Origin: Paragyromitra xinjiangensis | Taxonomy: Eukaryota > Ascomycota > Pezizomycetes > Pezizales > Discinaceae | Assembly: GCA_038503065.1 (NCBI GenBank) | Contig: JBCAMK010000003.1 | Coordinates: 2,666,001-2,730,000, forward strand | Reading direction: 5' to 3' | DNA length: 64,000 nt | Shown here: positions 24,911-37,566 of the stretch, one piece after another | Layout of the letters: every line of letters starts with the position of its first letter | Position numbering within the stretch: position 1 is the stretch's first letter | Made by a program: the position numbers and the translations under genes | Notes under the pieces: generated by a model | Seen by the model: the letters and a program-made list of their open reading frames with translations, nothing else | Databases searched by the model: none | Told to the model about the DNA's origin: nothing

Positions 24911-26090
24911 ATGGGAAGCCAGTCGGGTTCATCTATACAAAGTCACCCGACCCCCCAAGAGGTTATCATATCGGTTTCCTTAATGTTTCCGGTAACGACT
25001 ATAGGAGTTTGGTTTCGGGTTTGGGCAAACCATCGTATTGGAGGGCACGTGCGGAAATCTGTTCAGATTAGTGATGGGTGTATAGTGTTCTCATGGCTGT
25101 TACTAGCAGTGAATTTCGCGTGTTCCGTTTGGAGGCTGTTGATAGAGATCCATTACGGAAATGGGGTCTATATGCCAATGAATATGAAGGTGGTTAATAG
25201 TAAAGTGAGTTCTCCTACTATATCCGTTTGAGATTTAATTGACTAAGTGTTGGTAGATCAGCATTACGGAAGCACTTCTTTACTATACTTCACTATGGCT
25301 GGTGAAGGCAACGTTTATATCAATGTATTTTGGGGTGGCGACAAAACTTCCGAAATACCTGAGATATATATTATACATAGTAACAGTAATCGTGTTTTTG
25401 GCATATCTAGCTATTATTTCCACCAGCATGTTGTCATGCCGGCCGTTCTCCAAGAACTGGTCAGCGCAGTCTTTGCTCTTGGGATATGTCTTGTGCTAAC
25501 CAAATTTAAACCAAGGCATATCAATGATAGCTCTGGAGTAGGAATGTGCAAAACAATGAACGCGAAAATATTTACTTACGCTACTTTCTTAAACATTATC
25601 ACAGATATCTTTAGTAAAAGACAACCCCCTCTTTCGTATTTCGTCCCCAATTTCTAACCGTTGCGCATGCGTAGTTATGATAATACCTCTTCTCATCCTC
25701 CGCCTTTACACCCTTCGTCGCCGAGACGTTTGCGGCGTGGCATTCGTTCTATTTCTTGGATTGGTGTCCATCATCGCAGCCACTATTCGGGTCGTTAGTC
25801 TCATGACACTGAACTTCCATACACGCGCTAGCCTTTTGAATACTCGGAGAGCCGAACTTTTATCGTTTGCAGAACTGAGTGTCGTTATTTTGGCGGCTTG
25901 CGCCCCATCTTTCAGGCTGTTATTTCGTAAAATTAGGGAAAGAGGTGAAGCTGTAAGATATGTACCGGATGGGGGGCATAAGGTGGAGGCGTTTGAACTA
26001 AGTAAGGTTATCTCAATTGAGCAGGAAAGGGAAATAATGCCAGAAGGCGGGTCTTGGCTTGTACTTCATACCAGATCAATAGATCCCTAG
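24911..26090 (+). CDS. Rhodopsin-domain integral membrane protein (fungal 7TM, PTH11-like group)
   Basis: Four exons, join(24911..25204, 25257..25468, 25531..25613, 25675..26090), 334 residues. About seven hydrophobic helices are visible. Family features are a short N-terminus, the cysteine/proline motif LSCRPFSKNWS in the fourth loop, IFTYATFLNIITD and MIIPLLILRLYTLRRRD. The unspliced DNA looks frameshifted and stopped (TAA after GYVLC), but a 62-bp intron with a GCTAACC branch and a 61-bp intron with CTAACC restore one continuous frame, so the gene is intact rather than a pseudogene. The start ATG is at 24911; the upstream in-frame TTG is not used. Members are abundant in Pezizomycotina; a few act as surface-sensing GPCR-like receptors (Pth11), most are uncharacterised. 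There is no CFEM domain. Codon use is AT-rich compared with the housekeeping neighbours. Confidence 0.82.
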
Positions 26091-26577
26091 TTATAGTAAG
26101 TTTCATAGCCATTGATGGCAAAGCTTGCAAAAGCAACCCAGTTTCCATGGAGTAGATATATGCTACTGTGCTAGCTATAAGAAAAACCCATCTTGGGAAG
26201 AGTTAGTTGTTGATATAATTGTAATTGTATTGCCGTGGGTCTAATTTCTATATAGGCGTTTGAGTATCTGAATTTATTTTTTAGGTTAAATAAAAGTTAA
26301 GGGTCTTGGTAAAGGTCAAAAATAGCGCTGTTTCTGCTCTTTGTGCTTTTTTAGGTCATTGCTAGGTGTGAATGATTTCACTAGGCTTTCAGACTTCAGG
26401 TGGGTACGAAGAACAAAGTAAGTTAGTGCTGTTTAACACGAATGATGATTTGTCATGACTATCGTATGGTACCCTAGCGTTTCTTTAGCTCCTCCTTTGT
26501 GACAGGTTCTCCTAGCTTAATATGACGAGGTGCCTATCTCTTACTTATTCCAAGGATTTCCTCATTGCTCAACCCAA
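26091..26577. other. Convergent 3' spacer, 0.5 kb
   Basis: AT-rich spacer between the stops of the rhodopsin-domain gene (+) and the acetoacetate-decarboxylase-like gene (-). Nothing else seen. Confidence 0.6.
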
Positions 26578-27537
26578 TCACAAGTTCTTAATCTTAACTA
26601 CATCTGGGACCTCAAAGTCGAGCTCCAAGCCTTGCCACCAAATCCCAAAACTCCATATATCTTTCCCTTCCACCCACCCTTTTCCATCGCCGTATTTCCC
26701 ATCTTCAAAGCCCCCTCTGCATTTAAAAGAAGTCAATCGCCCTTTCATCTTTGGTGTGAAACTGAGCCACTCTTCTGTACCAACTTCGCCGTTGGTTTCC
26801 CACTGTGGCGATTGCGGGAGTGGTGGGTTGACAATCATTAAGTCTAGCGGGGAAAGCGCAGTTGTGAAAGGTATGGAAGGCGAGAAATAGTAGGGTGTGA
26901 GATGAGCAATGAAGAACGGGACTAAGGGACTGGATGGCGAAGCAACGTCAATCTGGGAGTAAGGGATTTTCGATCCCTCAGCCGAAGGATGAAAGGTGAA
27001 CGTTGCGAGAGTTTTATCAATGTTCCAATTTTTGCGTCCTATTTTCCCCACGCAGCTGATGATTAGTATCTGCGTCAGAAGAGGCGCAGGGAGAGTACCA
27101 TTGTAAACGGAAGCTAAGCTTGAGACATAGATCCTGGTGATACGGAGTTTGTTGTTACTAGTTCCTGGAACGTTAAATTTTCCCGGACTCCACAAGATCT
27201 CGTCGTAAGGCCCTACAAAACGCAATGGTTAACATTGTTGGGGAGCTAATCGAAGAACAGAACTTCGACTAAACTAGACTAGACTGCTAGCTAGTTACTT
27301 ACCAACTGGAGTTTCAGTGTATCTCACAACCTGTAGCGATGCCAATCCACCCTTGAATACACCGCTTTCAGCTGGATCAGCAAAGGCGCTTGAAGCCTCG
27401 AGTTCACCATATGCTTCTGGTGGAGGTTGTTGAGCTTTTCCCTGGGAGACATAGGCGAGAAACCAGAAAGCTTCTCCGCGACAATGCCAAGGTGCTGGAG
27501 CTATTGGGAAAGGGATATCTGTCGTATATGAGGTCAT
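26578..27537 (-). CDS. Acetoacetate-decarboxylase-like (ADC-fold) protein
   Basis: Two exons, join(26578..27212, 27303..27537) minus, 289 residues. The 90-bp intron has a GTAAGT donor and TTGTAG acceptor. Splicing creates the motif TETPVGPYDEILWSPGKF, which with the preceding Q-V-V-R-Y strand is characteristic of the acetoacetate-decarboxylase superfamily beta-barrel. The N-terminus (PFPIAPAPWHCRGEAFWF) is also usual for fungal members. In bacteria the enzyme decarboxylates acetoacetate by a Schiff-base lysine. I do not see an obvious catalytic Glu-Lys-Glu site here, so many fungal members, including this one, may have another activity. No biosynthetic-cluster partners are adjacent. Confidence 0.68.
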
Positions 27538-29681
27538 TTTGAGAGTTTTGAAGTGGGTTTAGACCTCGATGCTCGGTGCTCAGGCAACCTACTAGCATGT
27601 CGAGATAGCCCTACAGATATATGGGTGAAAAACAAAATATAGGGGTTGCAACCAAAACCGAGTGTATTTTAAATCTGCTGGTTAGCGTTCGCTTGCTGAC
27701 AGGTTATGCGACCAGTTATGGGTGGCTAACATGACTGCAGCTGACATCTGCATGTATACTGAGAAATACATTGTGATGCTGTTCTATCTCCATAGCTCTA
27801 GCCAAAGCATTGATTTAGTAACCTAGCAAAGTGCTTACCTTAGAAGTAGAACGACTTCTGTAGCTTGAGTTCGGTGATCTCCATGCACCGAGTTAATGTG
27901 GTTATCTTATAGGTACCACCAGCGTGGTAGGTTTTGGCATTGAAAGTTTGCCAAATCCCCTACTCCGCGGTGTGAGATATGGATTAATTGGAAATCAAGA
28001 GCAAGGCGTTGAGGCCACAACTTCACTTGCCAACTTGATTTGCCTACCGTATATTAAGAAAGCTATTTTTGGTTAGCGATAGTAATAGTTTACTTTGTTT
28101 TTCCGAAAAGCAAAATTCCAGAGCACTCACCGGAAATCCCCTGGGGCTGAAGGAAAAGGCTTGATGTTCTCCGATTAGGTAACTTATCGTTCTGACGATG
28201 ACAGTAGCCAGGTCTCGCTTAGCCGGAACATGCATCCTGCGCCAACATTGCACCTCATTTTTTTTAAAACCATAGCACCATTGGGGCAGATGCCGGGGTC
28301 AGACGCAGAAATCAGTATATTTCATTATGCTTTCAAAAATAAACTCGGTTCGTGCCGTTGCTAGGCACCTAACCTTATCCTATTCAACCAGGCACAGGTA
28401 AATATATGTGGGCCTACCTTTTTAAGCTAATATCTCGGTCTCTATAGCCGGTCATATTACCTGAAAAAGATACAGAATCATACGCTACAGACTGATATCT
28501 TTTTGCACTTTAGGATATCATGGGAATACAAAGGTGCGATGTGGAGTGTTCCAAGAAATACTCTACCTGTGATAGGGTATACGTAATCTACTTTTTGCTA
28601 CATCTTGCGTGGACGTCCCAGTAGAGAATATATACTTAAAGGGACATACATGTATCTCTAGGGGGACTAGGGGTGACATTCTGGCAGAAGAGCTTTATCA
28701 GAAATGATTCGAGTTTGAACACTAATGTTGGCGTATGGGGAACTTGCAAGTTTAACCTCGGTTGGTTAAAACTAGAAAAAGCCCCTCGCATCTTCGGTTG
28801 GGTGGGTCTCGTTGGGTGGTAAATAAATGTGGAACAGCTTCCGAAAGTGATCTGCAGAGCTCGGGCCACCCAACCCAAGACCATGCCAGCTTTATCGAAA
28901 ACTAAGGTATGGCCACTACTCAGTGGAAACCCATAAATATTTATTTTAGCGAGTTCTCAGCAATGGCAACCAGCCTGTGAGACCTAGACGTATACAGTAA
29001 CACAAAGGAGGCGATGTAGACGTACTCGTTAGAAGGAGCGGAGAATGGTTGCCTCGACGGGAACCATACCGCGGGAGAAGAAGGAATAGAAACGCCGATT
29101 GGGAGGGGAGAATGAGAAGGGTACTGTTGTTTTCAGGGTGGTGGTGGGGATCCCCTACTTGTGATTTCATGGCGTAGCGAGTAGTGGTTGCTGATAAGAA
29201 TTGAAGTGCTTCCAGCTTTGACTTTAGTAGCAGGCGGTTTGCCATGGTAACAACTATGCCCCAGCACAATTCTAGGACAATCAGATAGATATAATAGAAA
29301 GGGAGCTTAAAATTTCTACAGCTAAAAGGCCTTTTGTTTGTGCTTTATAGCCTTTGCGGACACAATAATGAAATAGTGTACAATGCGGCATACATAGGAT
29401 ATTTGAGTCTAGAGAAACTCATACTGAGGTAAACAGCGACGCTTACCTAGAAATTAAAAAGAGAAAAACATTAGTACATCATACAGCATCGCCTAATAAC
29501 CTAAATCCACGTTGTGAAAACGATATCCCTCAAGAAAGGCTTAGTTAATACCCTTCAAATTTGATAGACCCCATGATGAGATATACGCTGCTCATCTTTC
29601 CTTTGCGGTATCCAAGGGCTTTTGTAAACCCAAAAGGTTATAATCTCCATGGTTGGTCCCGTTCCCCCAAAAACCATGTCT
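27538..29681. other. Intergenic, 2.1 kb
   Basis: No recognisable gene. A TACATGTA palindrome is at 28647-28654. The minus-strand frame 28946-29269 is open but shows no family resemblance and begins within low-complexity Ser/Leu coding. The rest is AT-rich with many stops. Confidence 0.45.
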
Positions 29682-30332
29682 CTAGACGTCGTAAGGTGAT
29701 ACAACATTCCTCCAGCTCTCGTCTCCGTTAACCAGTTTTCGATGCTTGGTGACATAAAAGAATGCGTTGAAATTATCCAACGAGAAGTAAGCTTTCTCAA
29801 ACTCCTCATAGTACCAATCTCGCCAATGTATAGTATCGGTAATCCCAATCCTTCCATTACTCAAGTTCGTTCTGTATTGGGTGCTGTCCATAATAGGAAG
29901 TCGGAAGTACCTAGGACCTGGCCCATCACCACCAGCGTGATCTGTGCGAAACATGAAGTATCGAAGATACTTCCAGAGTGCTTGTACTTGCTTCGGATGT
30001 AGCGGTTTATAGTCGTTTCGGAAGATTATAAATGGCCCATCGCCTAACGGTCCCTCTCCCTGAACTTCAGGACGGCCTTCGGGTCCTTCTGATGTGTAGA
30101 CTAGTGATTTGATGGGACACTGATGAGGGGTACTACCAGGAGGTGAATCGAAGGGGCAATATATGCGGAGCTTGAGGCCTAAACCGGGAATGGGGAAAGA
30201 AGTGTGGTTTCCTGGGACCAGCACAGAGCTTAGGAAGGGGTAGTATTGGTACTTTTTACTTCCACGTATTTCGTATCGAGCACTTTTACGGTAGACTGCA
30301 ACGCCATCGATGAATATAGGAGGATCTGCCAT
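29682..30332 (-). CDS. Hypothetical protein, 216 residues, no recognised domain
   Basis: A single uninterrupted frame from an ATG at 30332 to a stop at 29682. The protein is rich in Tyr, Phe, Pro and Gly, with two well-structured-looking parts: residues 1-75 (basic, beta-strand-like, with GLGLKLRIYCPFDSPPGS) and 110-205 (aromatic-rich, with WRDWYYEEFEKAYFSLDNF). There is no signal peptide, membrane helix or known catalytic motif. The composition and codon pattern argue for a real gene, unlike random frames nearby. It lies on the same strand as the decarboxylase-like gene 2 kb downstream, but that spacing gives no functional link. An undetected intron at either end cannot be excluded. Confidence 0.62.
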   Translation of the reverse strand: MADPPIFIDGVAVYRKSARYEIRGSKKYQYYPFLSSVLVPGNHTSFPIPGLGLKLRIYCPFDSPPGSTPHQCPIKSLVYTSEGPEGRPEVQGEGPLGDGPFIIFRNDYKPLHPKQVQALWKYLRYFMFRTDHAGGDGPGPRYFRLPIMDSTQYRTNLSNGRIGITDTIHWRDWYYEEFEKAYFSLDNFNAFFYVTKHRKLVNGDESWRNVVSPYDV

Positions 30333-31283
30333 CTTGATGAATATAAACCACGTGGGTTGAAGGGATGGATGTTGATTAAGAGATAGGAAATAGGTTGATG
30401 TTGGTGGGTAGGTAGGAGCGTGGTTGAGGGCTGTCGAGGAAAGTGTGCAAAACTATAAGATAGGGAAGGTTGGGACGAGAAGCGTAAATACATGTATGGC
30501 TCCGTATCCTCTTCTCGTGGTGATGTCAGTTATGCCCAAGTCCATGAAAGTATTAAGAAAACTAAAAGGGCAATTCAGTCTACTAGAGACGCATTTATAT
30601 AGACAGATGTATTGGTCAAAATAGTGTTCGTCGTGGTTGGGCTGGTTATTTGGTCTGTGTCCTCATTTACCCCTCTTGCTGTGCCTTCTTGAGTTTTGCG
30701 CTAGCTTGCTACATGGTAAGCAACATTTACATGTATTTGCACCATCTCCTGGTCCCTGAAACCACTGCCGGAAAATTTGCCTTGGCTGAATGTTTCTTTT
30801 GAAATGACCTTATTCCTATCTGTATGGCTATCGCCTCCAAGGGAAGAACGGGTTTCGAGCAGGAATATGTGGTCTAGCATGCATTTTGAGGCATTTCTTA
30901 TGAAAACTCAATATGACTATAAAGCTGAGTTTTCCTAAGGCGAAGATGGAACTCCAATAAACCCGTATTTTGTGCAACCACCACCCAATAACCCTTCAGG
31001 TTTAGACATGTCTGTCTGCTTTTGTACGGAGTGCGTCTCCGTTACCCATGTATCTCACGATCACTTCTGTATATTACACCAAAATTTGGAATCATCTCCT
31101 CAGCTCAATAATATTTATTCTTCTACCACCTACCAACATCTAACCAAACGAAGTCTATCCATCAACCTAACCATCATTCCCATATTTTGCTTGTACTCCC
31201 AACTAACACTTAAACATTCAAAAAGGCGAAATATTTAGCAAAGATCCCAACCATTGTGTAAGTATCGTAAGTACCAACTGCAA
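30333..31283. other. Intergenic, 0.95 kb
   Basis: Promoter side of the orphan gene and 3' flank of the DDHD gene. TACATGTA palindromes are at 30489-30496 and 30728-30735. No gene seen. Confidence 0.5.
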
Positions 31284-34200
31284 CTAATCATCAATCTTAA
31301 CGCTGCTCCATTGTTGCTTCCCTTTGCCGCCCTTCTTCATAACTCTCTGCCTGGAAAGTAGCTGCGAGATAATGAAATGATTCACGTCCTCATCGCCCCA
31401 GTAGCTTAGATGGCTCGCAATACTGGCGATTAAGCTGATGTCAAACACACCCCTATAGTCGCCACCATCGACATCAGTATTCCGTTCACAACATCTCAAA
31501 AAGCAACATACGACCAAAAGCGTGGGCAGGTGCAAACACTCACTCTTGGATAGCAAAATCAATCCTCCCTGTCGCATTCAACGCCCTAACCTTCGCCTCC
31601 TCCACTTTCAACATCCCCGCCCTCTCCTCCGCCGCCAACCTCTCTTCCTCGCCTTCCTCCTCCTCACCCTCCACCGCACTCTTCCGCCGCTTCTGAAACC
31701 CAGCATACAATGTCTCGATCTCGTCATCAATTAACGTTGGCGGATGTACTTGTTCCTCCCCCGCAACTTTCTCCGCCCTCTTATCGGCATCCGCGGCAGC
31801 AATTGATGATGTTGAGGTTGGCGCATCCGTACCATTAAATCCCAAACTCCGGTTCAAAATACTGCTCGCAATACCCGAAGAAAGGCTTGTCCACATGCTG
31901 CTCACGCTCCTTGACACACTCTGACCAATCCCAGAGATACCACCGACGAGCTGACCGGAGCTGAAGAGTCCACGTTTAGTGTATGGTAGTGGCTGCGGCT
32001 TTAGTGATGCCATGGCTTTTGACACAAGGGGCTCGATGCGGTAGGATATCGGGTCTGTGGGGTGGAAAATATTGAATAGCTGTGCGCACTTAGGTGATGA
32101 TACAGGGAATAGGGAGCCGCCGCGGGTGTGTAATTCTGGGCCGTCTTCGCTTGGGGATTCAGGGACGAGAATTCCGTCATAGAACTTCCGTGAGGCGATG
32201 GTACGACCTTTCAGCATTTGAAATAGTCCGATTGGGGAGCCGAGGCAGAAGAATGATTCAACAGGGAAGTCAAGCTTGACGTCTGGTTTCCCATATCCCA
32301 TAGCTGGTGCGTGTTTGGAGTTACTGTCAATGGGTTGGCGACAGAGAATGTCGAACAAGATTGCGGAGCCGAGGGAGTGGCCAACGAGGGAGACCTTGCC
32401 TTTGAATTCAGGGTTGCGCTTTTTGAAGAGTGCGTAGATACGGTTGCATTCGGCTAGGACTGTTTGGATGATGTGTTCGCGATAAGTTGCGGACTGGTAG
32501 AGGAGGACATCAAGGGCGAGATCAGTCATGAGGGAGCGGACAGCGGGAACGCCCTCAACGGTGATGTCAGCAAGGGAAGGGTATTCGTCTTCGTAGCCCA
32601 TCGAGCCGGAGGAAAGATCGGTCTCGCCTTTGTTTGCGCGGAGAGACTGTTTAGGGAAGTCAAGGAGATGGCGCCAGCCTGTTGTAATGTTAATCATTGA
32701 CATTTGACCTCCCAAGTTTAGGAACTTACAAACAGGTAGACACTGCACTTTGCAATTCTTCTTCTTCTCACCGACTTCATCATTTAGTACCTGTAGATCT
32801 GGACTCAACCCATAAACGCTCTTCAGCGTTTTCCTAAACACATTTACATCATGCACAAAGTTTACACTCTCCATCCGCATGCTCAATTTCTGACCAATTC
32901 CATGCGTCACTAGAAGCAAATGCTCGATCTCTCTCGCCGGGTCATCACTTTCTTCGTCCGCCTTGTAATCCTCCTTCATCTCCGACTCTAGCATCTCATC
33001 CTGGGTCTTTCCTTCGTCCTCCCCAGCAACAAGTGAGCTCATTCTCCTCTCTAGTGCTCTGCGATGATTCATCTCCGTATCATCTTCTGTCTGAATTGTA
33101 GGCGGCGCAGGCATTGATTTTCGTTTATACTTTCGATCCATTTCTTCCTTTCCAACTCTCTCCTTCTCGCCAAGTACTGGTGTCATGGGCCGGCTCGTAT
33201 CCTTCTTCTCAGCACTTTTTGGGCCTTCCGAAAAACCACGAACTAGCTTCTGCCCACCTAGCACTGTCGACGAGAGTTTTCCGTAAAAGTCATCGGAGCG
33301 AAGCAACGCTGTGTTTGGGTCCACATAGACTACGAAGGAGTTCAAATGTGCTCCGAATAGCCTCCATTGTGGTAGAGGTGCTTGGGCAAGAGTTGGTTGG
33401 TCTTTAGTGGGTGTAGTAGGTCGCAATGTGTCTTCTGTTGTCGCTGGTGGGGCAAGATTTTCCATAACCCTTTTAGCAAGCTGGGAGGTGATTGGGTCCG
33501 GTGTTTTAGGGCGTGCTTGGTTGTCAAGACGGAAGGGTTTGATACGGAGGTAGCCTTCTTCGATCTGAGTAGCAAGGTTTTCATCGCAAGGGCGGAGAGT
33601 GCTGCCCTCTAAGTTAATGGGGAAAAGTGTAAGCTTCATCCTGTCGTGGGAATTATTTATGTGTGGATAATTGTAGGGTACATGCCTTGGAAAAACCAGG
33701 TTCCTCTCCTGACATCGTAGGCTGGTCCTAGCCAATAAACTGGTGCCAATTCCCGTTTTTTAATGTCTACATCGAAAAGATAGTCCTCGTTAACTGGGAC
33801 CTCAATGCTTTCCTCAACTTCGACTTTTCCACCACCAGCTCCCGTAGCTCTTAGGTCTCCACTCCCTAGATCTCCTCCTTCTAAATGCCGACTATAAGAC
33901 GACGATTTCAGATCAACTGCATCTTCCTCCTCCGACAATTTTTGGAAAGCAGCTTCAATAGCTCGAGAATCTCTAGCTCCAAAGCTCACGAACTTAGATG
34001 GCAGCTTTAGGGGCTTGGCAGTCTGCTCTGACGTTTGAAATGGTTTACGTTTCGGGACCTAGTGCCCTTTAGCTCTTGCTGCTAGGTATTAAAGTTTGTA
34101 GAAGTCATAGACACCTACGTCTACTGCATAGAACCACCGCACATTCAATGGTGGGCAATCCGGTGGATACTCTCTCTGACTCAGGCGGTGCCGGAACGAT

Positions 34201-34367
34201 GATACGGTATGGTCATTTGTCGGTCCTTGCGGTGGTTTCAGTGGCTGTGAAACTTGCGAAAGCTTAGGTGGACGAGGTGTTGTAGATCTAGGGGCAGACT
34301 CTCTCTTTGGGGGCGCCATTTGGGATGGCGGCAGTGGATTACTGGAGTTAGAGCTGCTACTGGCCAT
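31284..34367 (-). CDS. DDHD-domain phospholipase (PLA1/DDL1-like)
   Basis: Five exons, join(31284..31452, 31544..32678, 32730..33640, 33682..34058, 34119..34367) minus, 946 residues. Near residue 170 is WFFQGM, then PCDENLATQIEEGY, the WWE-like N-terminal region of the family. Residues 611-616 (GHSLGS) hold the lipase nucleophile Ser614. The DDHD metal-binding domain follows: HPTDPISYRIEP, then RIDF and SHLSYWGDEDVNHF supply the D-D-H-D residues, and the last two motifs are split by the final intron. A 51-bp in-frame intron (32679-32729) must be removed to give LPVCWRHLLDFP; left in, it reads open and hides. Homologues (yeast Ddl1, mammalian DDHD1/2, SEC23IP) hydrolyse phosphatidic acid/phospholipids on mitochondria, ER or Golgi. 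Several long acidic and Ser/Pro-rich inserts are probably disordered. Confidence 0.93.
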
Positions 34368-37300
34368 GGTACCGGGTTCGGGGGGGAGGTATATCCGCTT
34401 GGTGAGACGCACAAGGCGGCTGACAAGAACTGGAAGTTTTGCCAATGCTACAGAGCTGCAGCTGAGCTGGGGCGATAAGATGGAGGGGCTGTGAGTGGGG
34501 GGTGATAGCAATGTTCAGATGGAGGGATCGTTGCGGCGGGGGGCCGTGTTTACTGGGGACATGCTTGAAAGGTATGACGCGCTGGGCACGTGGCGCGCTT
34601 GGCGGCATACGCAGCTTATCGATTGGGTGAAGTGGTTTTTCTTTCTGCGGTGGGGCTTTTGTAGGATTTTATCAGGGCTTTTGGGGGGTTTATTACTCCT
34701 TTCTGTCCTACCCATCCTGTCATTTCTAAGAGTTTTAGTAGAAAAGGTTTACGAGTGATTATCTGTGAATTCTACTAAGGGTTAGGGTCTAGTGGATGGC
34801 CCGGAGACTTCGAGAGCAATGGGCAGACCATCTTCACTCTGCACAAAGCCTTTGATGAAGTTACATGTATTAATGCTATTTAGACAACCAAGGTGAAATA
34901 TTACGGACTCGTCGTCCTACGATCCAAACTCTCTTTAGACCTCTCCAAGGGAGTTTTTAATCTCATGGTTAAAGTGGGAATCGAGAAACCAAGAATCCGA
35001 TACCACCGATCCATTACCTTAGCTGTAGCTAACCCGGTGTTGATGGATCATTTTGAATTAATGACATGTAAATTCAGATGAAATTCATAAAAGTTTATTG
35101 CAATCACCTCCAAGGCTCGGATCCACTAGAACGGAGCGGCTTCATTCCCTATCTAAATAGTTCAGAGAATACGAGGTAGTCTATGCAAGAATCGTGAGAA
35201 GATACATGTAACTCGGGTTGGTTCATTAAACCTGTGAGTAGCCCCTCGCGCGAACTGGCTGGAACAAGCTGATAATGAGCAGGTTCAAACAGACGGTCGT
35301 AGTTTCCATGGTTCTATTCTATTCATGGGCTTTTTTTTGAAGGCTGTCGTATCAATAGGACCTTCACCGAACGCTCATATCCCCTGTAAATTGTTGCTTC
35401 GAGATGGTAAAGCCCTACGCACCAGATAAAAATGGCAGCTCGTCTATTAAGCTAAAAGCGCTAGACTCATTAACGTCTTGGAATATCCTAAATTTATTGG
35501 ACTCGGTATGAAGTCTTGCGTTCACTCGGTGGGTTGATAAAACCAGTGTGCTAGACCTATTCTACCCACAAATCTCTATATTAAGCTTCAGCAGGATTCG
35601 TCCCGACATTGAGAATGCTAGGCCCGTGTGCACTAGTAATTAATCTACGCTCCATGCGCTGAACGATCGGCGAACGGGCTTCAAGATAACATTCGTCAAA
35701 CGAAATCCCGTGGACCGAAGATAGTAGCACCGATTCCGACCCTCTCCAAGAGGAGACACAACAGCACAATTCTGGAAGAAACCAACCATATTTCACCAGC
35801 CGAATGCTTGTTCTAAAAAGTTCGACTATACTTTTGGTTTGCAGCGATAGGAGGCTCTAAAAGCATATAGTGTTCTCTAGGATTTATATGGTCCTCAAAA
35901 CATCGAATTAATAAACCGCGCCGTCCACCTTATATAAACACATTCGGCCTATTACCGAACTAGCCGTGCTTCTAGTCTCACGACATCAAGCCAATCCCGA
36001 ATAGGAGATTCGAGGTATCACTAACTCTTGACATTTCGGGGCTGCTCAAGAAGTATTAATGCCTTGATGGGGAGACTGCTGGTTTAATCTGTCAAAACGT
36101 TACATGTCTATCGCCTTAGGTGAACAACACATTCATGCGCTTTTAATGGAGCATTGATGGAAACTCCTTTGTTAAAACAACCATTACGATAAAAGCAAAG
36201 CATTAACTCGACTCTTATGGGCTTCTTGCTTATAAGGAATTGAATGCCTCCATTGACCCGCAATGGCAATAGGAAGATGGAACTAAAGAAGGCGACAATG
36301 GAGTTCCATTAGACCGCAAAACAGGTTCCAAGAAAGGAAGCGATAAAGCGGCAGCGATCAAAGTATAGATTGAAAGTGCGCTCAATACCCAACTGACTAC
36401 CATTGCTTTCCCTTAAATATTTCTGCTAGCACGCATCATTAGTTCGAAAAAAATATTCCGGGCCCAGCAAAGCATGAGACGGCGAACAATATATCGAGGC
36501 CAAAAATACAAGACCCCAACTAGGCTACAGAATGGGTAAGGTGTATTATTCGATAACGACAAACTGTCAGGGCATGCCTAGAAGGCTACCAAGAAAAGGA
36601 AACAACATATTACACAGCATTCACGATTCCACCATTGTGCTCTAGTTTAATCTACGCAGAGGTTCTAGATCCGACGTTCAAAAAGGGCAAGGAAAGAGTT
36701 GGATAGGACGAGTAGCTTTCGTTTTTTCTAAATGTTATTTCAAAAAAATTCCTAACCACCACCCAATCATAGACTCATAGTTGGAAAAATACCCTGCAAA
36801 TTCAATTGCATGTTGAGACTTAGTAACTAACCAAAAATCTTATTCCTCAGCTTGGAGTATTTAGATCGAGAGCACATTAGACTGAAACATTAGAAAAAAG
36901 TGCGTGAAAAACGGTCATTGCACCGAACAACGGCGCGACCTCGGGACACCTGGTGAATGGGTCGGGTTAGAGTCGTTGTAAGTCATAAAAAAGAAAACTG
37001 CTTTAGCCCAAATTAACTGCAAGAACGATCCCTAAAGTGTCCTGAACAAGACTAACCACCTAGCGGAGATATTAGTGAGCGGCTCGCACAGACGAGGCAC
37101 AATACATATTGATATTACTACCTCAGCTGACACAATCCCCATTCGTGGGTGGATCATAGTCTTATAACTGAATCTCAATCCACTAACCCCGCGACAGGAA
37201 CTAGACTACTCATCCAAGCTTATTTCCGAAGCTATTCATCGCGGGTAGAAGGGTAGAAGGAGGTAAGAGAACTACATGTACCCATTAGTGCCAGCAGCTA

Positions 37301-37566
37301 CGCCTTACCAGATTTCTGCTTTTATCTCCATCCTGAGTAGTGGCTTCATCTATTTTTCCCACCGTTCTTGAACCACAGGCACTCTCTCGCGACTACGGAG
37401 CTCGAGATCCCTCGAGACTATAAATACGTATGCTACTTTTGCAACCTTAGATAATATTTACACATCCCACCACCAAAACACATCCCGCGCCTAAAACGAT
37501 AGTCCAAAACAAAAACAAGTCACTCAAAAAACGAACACGAGCCAATAAAAACTCCCTAAAAACACA
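34368..37566. other. Intergenic, 3.2 kb
   Basis: AT-rich and mostly stop-filled. TACATGTA palindromes are at 34862-34869, 35203-35210 and 37273-37280. On the minus strand a frame of about 94 codons without an early ATG ends in a stop at 35581 and has protein-like composition (for example HGISFDECYLEARSPIVQRM); it may be the last exon of an unrecognised or decayed gene. The 60-100 bp before 37567 are CA/AC-rich like a fungal 5' leader. Confidence 0.4.

Noticed and set aside
24911..26090. Rhodopsin-domain gene looked like a pseudogene (in-frame TAA, two frame changes)
   Set aside because: Three canonical introns with branch sites restore a single 334-residue frame.
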